NCBI GenBank assembly: GCA_964036275.1
Contig: OZ038435.1
Coordinates: 6,082,187-6,146,186, forward strand
Source: Litoditis marina
Taxonomy: Eukaryota > Nematoda > Chromadorea > Rhabditida > Rhabditidae
Direction of reading: 5' to 3'
DNA: 64,000 nt
In this document: positions 46,201-55,900 of the stretch, in pieces
How positions within the stretch are numbered: position 1 is the first letter of the stretch
Layout: each line of letters starts with the position of its first letter
The notes under the pieces: generated by a model
The model's database searches: none
Told to the model about the DNA's origin: nothing
The model's input: only the letters and a program-made list of their open reading frames with translations
Program-made: the position numbers and the translations under genes

Positions 46201-47312
46201 TTGACCGTCTCCATTCCGTCGTGCGACGCCTCCAGAATCTCACGCGCCTGAAACTACACATCTGACAACAAGAATAAAACTACAAACACTGAAAACCAAA
46301 AGAACTCACCACCTTTCTTCGAGATTTCTAGATAAAATCCAACAAAATTGGGTTTAAAAATCCTGACTCGCAGGCTTAAAAGGGTTTGAGTTCGTTTACA
46401 CAAGGCGACCACTCGTGACTAAGTAGTGGGGTCAGCTCATGCCCTAAGCTGGTCAAAGATCAAAACAGAGAGATGGACAGACCTTTTTGATCTCGATACA
46501 ATCATTGGTGGAGGTGCTCCATGGCAGTGCGGCCACCAGTTCCAAGTACCCCAGGAGCACGTGTTGTTCCGAGTTCTGCGACCCCATTCCCTTCAGACGC
46601 TCGAAGTCGGCCCATACTCGGTCCTCAACATATAGAATAGAATAGAATAGAATAGAATAGAATAGTTTATTGAAATCGTAGGTGAGTTCAAAAGTGTGAA
46701 TACAAAATAAATGCAAAATGAATCGAAAGTCCCGTGCGAAATGGTTGTTGCGAAAGAATGCGAAACACTTGAATCCCTCCCACATTGATATAGTTCGTTT
46801 CACCCATCGATAGCAGTCAGCCATGCTGGCCGAGCGCACCCTACATTGCAGGCGACTGATCTGGCAGCTTGCCAGTCTTTTAATTACAAATAAAAATCCA
46901 AAAAGTGGTCATTTTGAGTTTTTTGCACATATTTTGTATACAAAAGGTTACCACATAATCGGGGAGTAATTAAAACAACTTTTTGTGCGATAAAATTAGG
47001 TTTGAAAAACAGCCAGAAAAGAATGGTTGGATGTCACTGTTTTTATTTTCGGCCAACATGTTCAGATGGCCGGCTGCTTGTGGGCGCCGCGCCACCTATC
47101 CGAGCTGAGTTCAATACCCAGCTGGTGCACAATTTTGATTAGGCTGATCGCTGTTGGAAACTTTCCAACACAATTGACTCCGCCCACTAAAATGTACTGT
47201 ACCTGGCTGCTATCGATGGGTGAAACGAACTATACTGTAACGTTGGTATTGAGCACATTGCCGGCCATATGAGTGATCGAATCTGCGTTGTAGTTTGGTA
47301 TCGCAACAGGCC

Positions 47313-47394
<82 letters not shown>

Positions 47395-50052
47395 TCACAC
47401 ATTGTGACCGAAAAGCAACGGGATCAAACTACAAACACAGCGGAATAAGGCAACATTTACCATATAACCTTGCATTGAGAAAATCAAACAAATGCATAGT
47501 TCGTTTCAACAAACCATAGCCCAACACAGTAAGCTGTTGGATACAGTTCTCAAATTTACGGAATAAAGGGGGGCTGCACTGATTTTTCAAATGAAAGATC
47601 GAACTGAGACAATTCAATAGATGGCCTTTTCTTACTAGAATGTCCAATTCAAAGCTCTGTTTTCAAAATTTCACTAATTTTTTTGCATACTGTCAGGGAC
47701 GCAGAGGATGATTTGGAGTGAATGAATATTGATTGCGCGCACTTCTCTGACTCTCGTGCCTTTTCGGCTAACGCCGTTAGCCAAATTCGGCATTCAATGC
47801 AGCCCCCCTTTAAGCGTTCTGAATATATTGTAGTAAAGATGGAATATGACGTCATGATTTGTCGAATTAAATACTGGAGCTCTATTAACAATAACAAATT
47901 GTACCTTGACAGTGTCCGGAAGGCCAGCTTTCTTCAGTTTGTTCTCCAACTCGTCGGTCGGGTTTTTGGTGCGCGGCGCGATGCTGCGCGGGGTTCCCTT
48001 CCCGAGCAGAGTCTCCAATCGAACCGAATCTCGAACATACGGAGGATCGGACTGGGTCTGGAATGTATGTTTCCAAAAGTTTTCTAATCACAAAGACCAC
48101 ATAAAGGAGAACTATGGTAGGACGAGATGTTATGCAGTAAAATACGGTCATGTAAGTTTCACTTGAATTCCCGTGAGACGGTTCTTCGAACAACCATTTT
48201 CAGTATCCTATTCTGAATATGGGTTTCCAGAAAGTAATTCTTACCTTTTTGTGATCCTTGATCCATTCTGATGCCATTTCCATCCGTTTTCCGACGTCAA
48301 GAATGGCCAGAAACTCCAGCAGAGAGGCATAGGAGACGTCGCTCAGAAGCGATACACTGAATTCGCGATATATAAAAAAGTCATTTTACTGGGAAAACTT
48401 TAGTTTCATGCATACCATACAGGGTTTGCCCTTTCTGAAGCAAGCCTATTTGGTGTTTGCTTGCCCATCCCGCTGTATCTGCAATACCCTATATTCCGTT
48501 GTTTACGTTCAAAATTTATGCATTACGGCGTGTCTCAATATCAAACTACAACGATGATTTGGTCGCTCCCTATATTTTATATGAACCGTGGTTTCGTAAT
48601 ACATTGTTTACTCAAATTAGTACCCACCAGAAATCAGGCAGATTGTCCAATTTCCTCTCTTCGATCATCTTTTTCAGTGTGTAGAGCGAGTCCATATTAT
48701 CGATTGACAGACTGGCGCAGAGGTCTTTAGCCGAAGCGAGGAAATCACTTTGCACTACCGAAGTGATGTCATCTATAGGGTGGTCAAATTATGAGTCAAA
48801 AGTTCAATCGACAAAAAAGTCTTGACGAGGTTGAAAACCCTTTGTCCGCTGGTTTTAATACACTTAAAATGAAAACAGACTGAAGTTAATGGCTCTTTAA
48901 AACTTGAGAGAGAAACGATGCTGGCAAGAAGTTCCTCAACATACCTCCTACAGTAACTTGTTCACTGAAATTAAAATTCCAGAATATTTTGGTCTTTGTA
49001 CTGTTAAACTCAATTTTTAGCCGTTCATGTGTTACAAATAGGGATAACATAGTTAACCACAAGAGAAAAATGAAACTAATACTGTTAGTCAATTGCACAC
49101 TCACTTGAAACATGTTAAACACAACAGAAATCACAAACGTGCAATGACAAAGGGCACGATTTCTCATTAGATTTCTAACTTCACGTGACTATTTATTTTA
49201 CTTCTGGTATACCCACTTTGCACGGAGTCCAACTGCTTGACGGTGCAGACAGGTAGTGCGAACTGTTCGATCCGGGCGCGAGAGATTCCCACCAAGTGAA
49301 GGGTGTACTGTACATGGGTGTTGTACTTCCAGCAGATAACCTGCTCCACTAGGGCTATGGTGCCCGTCTCGAACACTTTCTGGAATAAATAGAGTAGAAT
49401 AGAACATGTAGTGAACCCGTTGTATAGAAAATAATATAACACTCATTGAAAAGATAAATAAACAGAATACTTAAACCACGACGAAATCACCTACGAAATA
49501 CCCGAAAGGATGAAAAACACTACGGCAGCGCAAATTTACGTGAAGATCCGTCTTACATATAATACGCTTTTAAAAATATTCGGTCGCGTCCACTAGGTTC
49601 TCTTAAAACATTTCAACTTCCATACCTTAATCAGAAATGAACAAAAACTATACATTTCTACAACGTTTGAACTTACTTTCTCCAGTTCAATTCTGTAGGC
49701 GACCAATATCAGTGTTTTTCCCGCCTCAGCTCTGTTCACCACGAATCTATCCAACATGGCGAGACTGAAAAAACGATACGCATAGATTTTTCTCAACTAC
49801 GTTTTTAGATTAATTTTGGATTATTCGAGAGCATGACTAACAAATTGTCACAACTTTGATGCTGAACTTTAACGCCTATGAGTATGCGCACATAGCTTTT
49901 GTGATGAGAGCAAGACGATAGAAATGTGTACAGTATCATTTAATTCCTCTAAACTAACTGAAAACTAACTTCGTTTTGCTGCGAACGGGAATCTTGAGCC
50001 GTGCCTCCGGGAGTAGAACCCCATTGGTGATCAGTAGCACCGGCAGTTCCAT
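40219..50052 (-). CDS. LONP2: Lon protease homologue 2, peroxisomal (complete)
   Basis: ATP-dependent serine protease of the peroxisomal matrix. Exons in order: 50052-49970, 49764-49677, 49379-49217, 48772-48628, 48356-48245, 48057-47905, 46623-46483, 46247-46155, 45579-45482, 44920-44833, 44329-44270, 43644-43565, 43266-43170, 42873-42738, 42342-42173, 41740-41632, 41549-41438, 41376-41323, 41268-41202, 41112-40993, 40775-40665, 40314-40219. The sum is 2376 nt, 791 residues (human 852). Visible: N-terminal Lon domain from [20 protein letters not shown]; Walker [28 protein letters not shown]; Walker [10 protein letters not shown]; sensor FVATAND; protease domain with [10 protein letters not shown], catalytic Ser in DGPSAG and catalytic Lys in [11 protein letters not shown]. 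The protein ends SKL, the canonical type-1 peroxisome targeting signal, which separates it from mitochondrial LONP1. No N-terminal presequence is seen. Confidence 0.96.
40389..40521. mobile_element. Small inverted-repeat element in the last LONP2 intron
   Basis: GGGTGACGATTAAGCTCAAA at the left and its exact complement, TTTGAGCTTAATCGTCACCC, at the right enclose about 90 bp. No coding capacity; probably a MITE. Confidence 0.7.
41880..42030. mobile_element. Inverted-repeat element, family J
   Basis: In a LONP2 intron. Paired blocks in mirror order: ATTGGCCAGC with GCTGGCCAAT, and GAGTGTGCAGGTCA with TGACCTGCACACTC. A partial relative with GAGTGTGCAGGTCAGAGAGA lies near 415-480. Confidence 0.7.
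42040..42155. repeat. Dispersed repeat, family D, copy
   Basis: LONP2 intron. GTTTGATCTCGTTGCTTTCTG at one end and GAGATCAAACTACAATTTAG at the other form a short inverted pair (TTTGATCTC/GAGATCAAA). Confidence 0.65.
42555..42715. repeat. Dispersed repeat, family D, copy
   Basis: LONP2 intron directly before exon 42873-42738 in genomic order. TAGTTTGATCTCGTTGCTTT and GCGAGATCAAACTACAACAA are inverted; an upstream GGTTCGCTATTTTTAAAAC is shared with the copy at 5090. Confidence 0.7.
43685..43800. repeat. Dispersed repeat, family D, copy
   Basis: LONP2 intron. CATAGTTTGATCTGGGC pairs loosely with AACGGGATCAAACTAG; the following AACATTCTTTGG block matches the region after 47430. Confidence 0.6.
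43833..43958. mobile_element. Palindromic MITE, family A, copy 4
   Basis: LONP2 intron. ACTTAAAGAAGGACGATTAT on the left and ATAATCGTCCTGCTTTGAAG on the right; the inner arms CAGTCCTTCAAACTGCAAT and GCAGTTTAAAGGACTG pair as well. One of the best-preserved copies. Confidence 0.88.
45187..45465. repeat. ACTCGAAAA minisatellite
   Basis: About 280 bp of short, variable tandem units built from AACTCGAAAAACTCGAAA and GAATTTTCTGAAACTCG. Lies in a LONP2 intron, starting 17 bp after the exon that ends at 45482. The matching Phe-Glu-Phe-rich open frames on the minus strand are artefacts. Confidence 0.92.
45764..45940. repeat. Tandem duplication of ~77 bp
   Basis: A 62-bp block (AACATTCCACACTTAGAACT ... 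AATGAATTG) occurs at 45764-45825 and again, apparently without change, at 45841-45902. The junction sequence CGTTTTGCTGAT also recurs at 45929. Identity suggests a recent duplication within this LONP2 intron, or an assembly artefact. Confidence 0.85.
46627..46720. repeat. (TAGAA)n tract with attached retroposon-like sequence
   Basis: Seven TAGAA units at 46634-46664, followed by AGTTTATTGAAATCGTAGG. On the minus strand this is a pyrimidine-rich TTCTA tract lying directly upstream of the acceptor of LONP2 exon 46623-46483. Confidence 0.85.
46790..47235. mobile_element. Inverted-repeat element in a LONP2 intron
   Basis: TAGTTCGTTTCACCCATCGATAGCAG at the left (from 46791) and CTGCTATCGATGGGTGAAACGAACTA at the right (to about 47232) are exact complements, enclosing about 390 bp without coding potential. 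Confidence 0.82.
47317..47394. repeat. (TAA)26 microsatellite
   Basis: Pure TAA trinucleotide run in a LONP2 intron; it appears to interrupt a family D repeat (TTGTAGTTTGGTATCG before, GGGATCAAACTACAAAC after). Confidence 0.95.
48410..48570. repeat. Dispersed repeat, family D, copy
   Basis: LONP2 intron. Carries CAGGGTTTGCCCTTTCTGAA, CCCGCTGTATCTGCAATACC and CAATATCAAACTACAACGAT. Confidence 0.65.
49078..49211. mobile_element. MITE, family B, copy 6, abutting a LONP2 splice donor
   Basis: Starts TAATACTGTTAGTCAATTGC and ends TTTTACTTCTGGTATA, with the family core CAAACGTGCAATGACAAAG. Its right end touches the donor of LONP2 exon 49379-49217, whose intron begins (minus strand) GTGGGTATACCAG. 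Confidence 0.85.
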
Positions 50053-50811
50053 GATGTTTTATTTTACGAACTGGAAAACAAATTAATAACTAAGTCGAGC
50101 ACAATTATGAACATACGTGTTACACATCAGAATTTACCACAGAATCAGCGATAAAAAGTACCGTTGCAACTTTTGTTTAGTAAGCAGATTCGGTAAAGAT
50201 CCAGATCCTTTTAGGAAGCGAACATTGGACAAAAGACAGTCAGAAAAATATTGTTATACATATCAAGTTAAGTGATGCATCATGAGAACAGTGTACAAAA
50301 AAAAACAGAAAAATTTATATTTCTCAAATATATTTTGAATTCAAACTTTTTTTTTCGTGGAATTCACATTGTTTCTACTAGTTTTTGAAAAAATCAATGG
50401 AGCGAGACCACCTTTCTTGCAGTTGTTTTCCGTTGATAACTAATTCGATCAAGAGAACAGGTTGCATGAACACCAGGTCAATGATCAAAGTACAAAATAG
50501 CTTGATCAAACTACAAATCCAAACAAATCGAGCCGCTCAGTAACATTTTATGGTTTTTAACAGTAAAACATGTTTAGATATAATCGACTATGTATCGGTT
50601 TTCTTTAGCCACATAAAAACATATTACCTGAAAATAAATGCACTAAACAACTTATAAAATATGATGTTTCGTATAACTTCGAACAGTCATTGAACCAATC
50701 CTTAAAAGGACTTATAAAACGCAAAATTAGGTGAAATTCTGTTCTAAATTGGAAACTGAAAACTATATTTTGCTAAAAAAAATAGCTGCAAATAGAAAGA
50801 AAGTACAACCG
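50053..50811. other. LONP2 upstream region, nothing recognised
   Basis: Should contain the LONP2 5'UTR and promoter. No canonical element stands out. A single-ended family D-like motif (TTGATCAAACTACAAATCC) occurs near 50505. Confidence 0.4.
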
Positions 50812-51273
50812 GTGTCTCGACCTACCACTCCTCTTTTTGATAAGATCGATTAATTTGATACGGACAGACCAGCTGATAGTACGCGCAATCTTACACTATA
50901 GGGATAGAGACCAAGCAATAGTTGTAGTTTGATCACGATACACGCCAGAACTTTCGAATATCAACAGTAAAATAACACGATCAAACTACACTACAAACAC
51001 TGCTTGTAAAGGCAACATACACCATATATAATTGTTTCGTAAAAAGGGTTAATCCTACATATTTCATACTACTTCCCACCGATACACAGGCAGTTACAGT
51101 ATATTTTCAAACATTCAGTTGACTGTTTTCCAATGATATATGAAACATTTCACTCAAAAAGCTCGTTAGCGTGTTAATTGATGTGAGCAACAAGGCTCAA
51201 AAATTCTCGAAAACTTGTGCATCGTATCAAATTAATCGATCTTATCAAAAAGAGGAGTGGTAGGTCGAGACAC
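50812..51273. mobile_element. 462-bp element with perfect 51-bp terminal inverted repeats
   Basis: Left arm 50812-50862 (starts GTGTCTCGACCTACCACTCC) and right arm 51223-51273 (ends GGAGTGGTAGGTCGAGACAC) appear identical as complements over 51 bases. The interior contains a family D segment (GTAGTTTGATCACGAT ... ACACGATCAAACTACAC) at about 50925-51010. No coding capacity. Confidence 0.88.
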
Positions 51274-51289
51274 TGTCCTGGGCTTTCCA

Positions 51290-51512
51290 ATTCAGGCAAA
51301 TTTCTTCCCGAATCAAAACCGAAGCGATTCTTCCCGAACCAGTTGGTTCGGTGAGGAACCGAACCGTTTGCGTACTCAAACCGACAAGAAACCGAACCGC
51401 TCTCTAATAAACGTTACGCAGACGACCAATTTCAGCATTAATTACATGAATTGGTTTGGTTCTAGAACGAACCAACTGGTTCGGGAAGAGTCGGTTCGGG
51501 AAGGAATTCACC
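51290..51512. mobile_element. Inverted-repeat element, family C, divergent copy 2
   Basis: AATTCAGGCAAATTTCTTCCCGAA at the left and TTCGGGAAGGAATTC at the right, with GAACCAGTTGGTTCGG and CGAACCAACTGGTTCGGG pairing inside. Shorter and more diverged than copies 1, 3 and 4. Confidence 0.6.
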
Positions 51513-51519
51513 TCAACAT

Positions 51520-52599
51520 ACTGTGAATCGATTTTATTCCTAACCACTTTTCAGTGATTTCCTCTGAGAAAAATCAATAATTTATCGAAGGTTTCTTGAG
51601 AATCCTGTGATGTTCCGACGTTGGGAAAACCTCCTTTTCCATAAAAGAAAAAACTGAGTCCCATCCACCAATTTTATTATTATACCAGTTACAACATTGA
51701 TTGAAACTACCAATAATACACCAAAAACTAAATTTAAAAAAGACCAAATTACAAAAAATCACGTATTGCACTCCTTCTACCTAAGACGTACTGAGAAAAC
51801 TTAAAAACAGCCAAAACTACGAAAAAAATCCTGTTCTAGTTACGACAGTTACTATAATAAACACATCGTACACTATGTAATTTACAACACATTTTACGTT
51901 ATACATAAAGGGTGACTTTGGTAATGCTGCGTCTCTCTTTTCAGTCACTCTCTAACACCCTCTAGCCGTCCCGCGGAAAATTCAAAAATATATCATAAAT
52001 GTACAACAAGCATTCAAAGTCACCCTATGAATAGACAAAAATCCGCTACATCCGTACGAACAAATACAATGGTGACTGACTTAGGATATGTACGGTGGAG
52101 ATGATGAAATTGTTCATCACTAACTAAAAACCTTGAGAAAAGAGATACCTAACGGAGGAATAATACAGTAAATCGACATGTGATGAAGCTGCAAACTGAA
52201 CTAGACAAAACTCATTCAAAACTGGATAGTTTTATTTTCAGATAATGTCCATAAATCGCGAAATTTTTATTGGAAATCTCGCCTAAAAGGGCCCAAAACG
52301 AGGTTTTTCGCACAAATTTCCGAGGACTTCAAGATGTTAATGTATCTTCTAGGAATAGTCTTAATATGCCTTGCTAATATATATCTGCAGCTTCAAACTA
52401 CATATGAAACTCATAAGTCAATCTCGTCTAGAGAATCGGGACATAAATGAAAATGAATGGAAAGAACAATGTACAGTGCTAGTCAATAGCCTCAGTGGAG
52501 AAAAGAAAAGAAGAACACAAGAATAGTAATAGAATCGATTAAACACTGATAATAATTAATAAATAGAAGCCTGTACAAAGGAGGTTAGAATCTCTCCGA
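51520..52599. other. Intergenic, nothing recognised
   Basis: AT-rich sequence between the LONP2 upstream region and the 3' end of the zinc-finger gene. No frame or repeat that I can support. Confidence 0.4.
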
Positions 52600-52708
52600 A
52601 CCGCCTGAACCTGGCCTCTTTCGGCCTGGTTAAGGCGCGGGCCAACATTTTATTGCAAAACGTGGGCCCGCGCCTTAACCAGGCCGAAAAAGGCCAGATT
52701 CAGGCGGT
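52600..52708. mobile_element. 109-bp near-perfect hairpin
   Basis: Arms of about 48 bp (ACCGCCTGAACCTGGCC ... AAGGCGCGGGCC and complement ending TCAGGCGGT) separated by an AT-rich loop of about 13 bp (ATTTTATTGCAAA). GC-rich against AT-rich surroundings. On the minus strand the loop contains AATAAA (52649-52654), 263 bp past the zinc-finger gene stop. Confidence 0.85.
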
Positions 52709-52916
52709 ATACAGGTACAACCAAAAAGCAGGTTCCTGTGTGGCGGGGGAGAAAATGTTCACTCCCCCCGAAACTTGGGGCCTACGTATAACTCAGAAAA
52801 ATGGCCTATGCCCTCCGGGCGGGAATTGTACAATACTCCCTCACTTTGCCTTTGGCCCCAAATTTCACTTGAAAACTTATGTATCTAGTCGACACAAACC
52901 ACCGTTTGGTGCGGAT

Positions 52917-55900
52917 CTACTCCCCGATGGGTTCCTGTTTGACAACCGTGGTTACCGGTTCCTCAATCGGTTCCGTTTTCACGTGGCCGGTACCCGGCGG
53001 CGGCGGAGAACCAAACGGTACGGGGGGCATAGCCACTGTCTTCATCACATCATCCATGGTAGGCAAACCGAGGGATACTGAAAGAGAAGAATGAGTACAG
53101 AGTCGAGTAACACTGTGGAAAACAAAAAAAACGTTATCAACAGATGATAGGCTTGAGTGTTCTAGTTAGAGATTACAGAGCGATACTCCACGACACCGAA
53201 CCCAGTTATAGCGTTATGGGTAGTAGCAATACTTCGACGTATGGTCTCATTTCTCAAAGGTATTTACAAAAAAACAATAAAACGGACTACTACCAAAACA
53301 CGTAACCGTTTATGCGTGATCTACTTATCAAAAGATTTGAAACTATTTGAAAATCATATAGACGAACCTATGAAATTCTCGGGAGCGTGCAGTAAATGTT
53401 TGTGAATGATGTGCAGTCGAAAACTCTTCCGACTTCCCATTACAGAATGACACATCGGACACTGGTTCACGAGTATTTGGTCTGAAAAAGCAACATCTCA
53501 AAACCAATATTATATTCTGGAGAATACTACGTGTATTACACTCTGAATAAACGTGTAGGAGGTCGTATGAGGCAAACACAACCGGGTTTACTGTTGAAAC
53601 AGTCTCCGAATCTAAGTTTGCTTATGTTATGTCGTTGAAAAGTTTCAGAGATTGTTCATCATGAACAACATTTATTTTCCCATGTGGTTATTGAAAATCC
53701 ATCGTCCAGAAAATCGTGGAGTCAAAAAAGAGGAGAAGTAACAGGATATTAGTGTACCTGTCAGAACTTCTTGCATTTTGGCAATTCGTTCCCAGACTCC
53801 GCCCACCGCCTGATCGATATGGGACACCAGATGAGAATCGCGCATCTAAAACAAATGAGGAACTGTATAATTTTTACAGTAGGTTCGTTAATCGAGTTCA
53901 AACATTTCGAGTTTGTGAGTGAAGCTTGAACAAAAACCACTCCAGCTTAAAGCGATGCACATGTCTACTTACAGAAGGACGATGTTGTGGTCCAATCGGA
54001 AGATTCAGTTCTTTACAGTGCAAGACATTTCTCAATTGCAGTTTGAATGACCGTTGACACGAGATGGTCAACATAATGGTCCTGCTTTGAGTGACGTAAG
54101 CAGGGCAGGGTGTATGGTGGACAATTTTATAAAAAACGTAGCAAGCAAACTGCGCTTCTGTTTGACACCGAAACACTACGTTTGCTTGATATTATGATAT
54201 CGATATGCCCGAATAACTTGCTTCTTTTGAACGAAAATGAAGGAAAAACACTAATCTTGCAAGGTTTGACGAACATGACTTGACTGGAACCTCATCATCA
54301 ACTTTTGAATCAGTACCTGGTGAAACACAAAAGACAAAGTAACTTACGTGGCGAGACGTGAAGTCTACATTGCAGTACTTGCAGCTCCATCTGATGAATC
54401 TACTGCGATGTCCTCCCAAATGAACACGGTGCTCGTGCTCACTAACCAACTCCAGCGCTGAAGGTAACCACAATAAATGAGCAGATAGGTTTCAGATATG
54501 AATTGAGTAGAGATGTATGAACAAATTGAATAATTTTCGCTCAATGACTGTCACAAACAACGCTGCACAAAGCTATATTCTTTATTTAACTATCGTACCA
54601 ACCGAAACAGTACAACGAAGTGTACCTAGAGCGACACTGTAAGGGTTCCTCTCGAGGTATTCTATCTACGGTAAACATTGATTGATTGGATAAAAACGTA
54701 CTCTCGAATGTTTTGTAACAGTGTCGACACTCCATCAGCGCTCCTCTGCCCGATCTATCCTGGTAGTGGGATCGGAGATGATCGTTCATGCTGAGGGCGA
54801 ACTGGTCACAAATCCTAAGACAAGTCATATAGGTCTTCAATAGGAATTGCAATGAAAACAAGAAAGAGAAAGAGTGAGAGAGAAAGAATAAGAGAGAGAG
54901 AGAAAAAGAAAAGGCGGAGGTAAAGAGAAAAGTTCTCTTAGTTTTGTCATCATAAATTCGATTCTGTTCTGTTTCTCCTTGTTGTGTTCCCCTTGTTGTT
55001 TTCTTCATGTTTTGCTGTTTCCTTTTTTGTTACCTCTCACTTTTCCACGGAATAAAGTGTTCATATCATCGATAATACCCACAACGAAAGTGAGAACCAC
55101 AGCCATAATAGTTTACATCGAATGAGACCAAATTTTCTCACCGGCAAACATGATTCTCTCTCAGCTCCTTTGTGGTCTTTCCACACTTTGTACAATTCGA
55201 ATAGATCGATGGCGAATGCTGAAATCGGTCTTTTTTAAACCTAAAGAAGCACGATTATGTGGTCCAATCGCAACGCTTCAGACAGTCAAACTGGAATACA
55301 TTTTTCAATTGCAGTTTAAATGACCGTTACGTCGGGATTGGTACACATAATCTTCCTACTTAAGCAACAGCCCAGAACAAGAGAGGGCCCTCCAGAGAAA
55401 TGCTAGTTAAAACCCGTCTTCGTCTGGCATGTTTTCGCATCTTTCTACTTGTCTTCACCCCCGTTCCCCCAGTTTTCTGTTACTATAACTTTTTTATTCG
55501 GAAATAGCGTATGTCCGTATATAGAAAAAAAGATATGAGTAAAACCAACCTCAACGGCGAGATGTTTATGCAGCAGTTGATGGGTGGCATACGCGTGTCC
55601 ACATTCACAGACAAATCGCATGGATGCCGCCTCAGCCGTGCGGGTAGCTGAAGAAAACACGAACTACCAGAGAGACCAACAGTTGACACTATGTGAGAGG
55701 AACGGAAAAACATTTCCACAAATACTAATAAAAGCTCTGATCAATTTTGTTTCAGTGTAGACAGATCGTTGAGAGAAGGAAAAAACAGAATGGTACTTTT
55801 CGCCTCTAGCACAAAGCCTGTACGGTGTACCTCATACCCTGAATGCTCAGCGTTTTGAGAAAAACCCCCCTGTTTTTGGTCCGAAGATTTGGGCAACCCC

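Noticed and set aside
47187..47402. Poly-Ile, poly-Leu and poly-Asn frames
   Set aside because: Translation of the TAA microsatellite in different frames.
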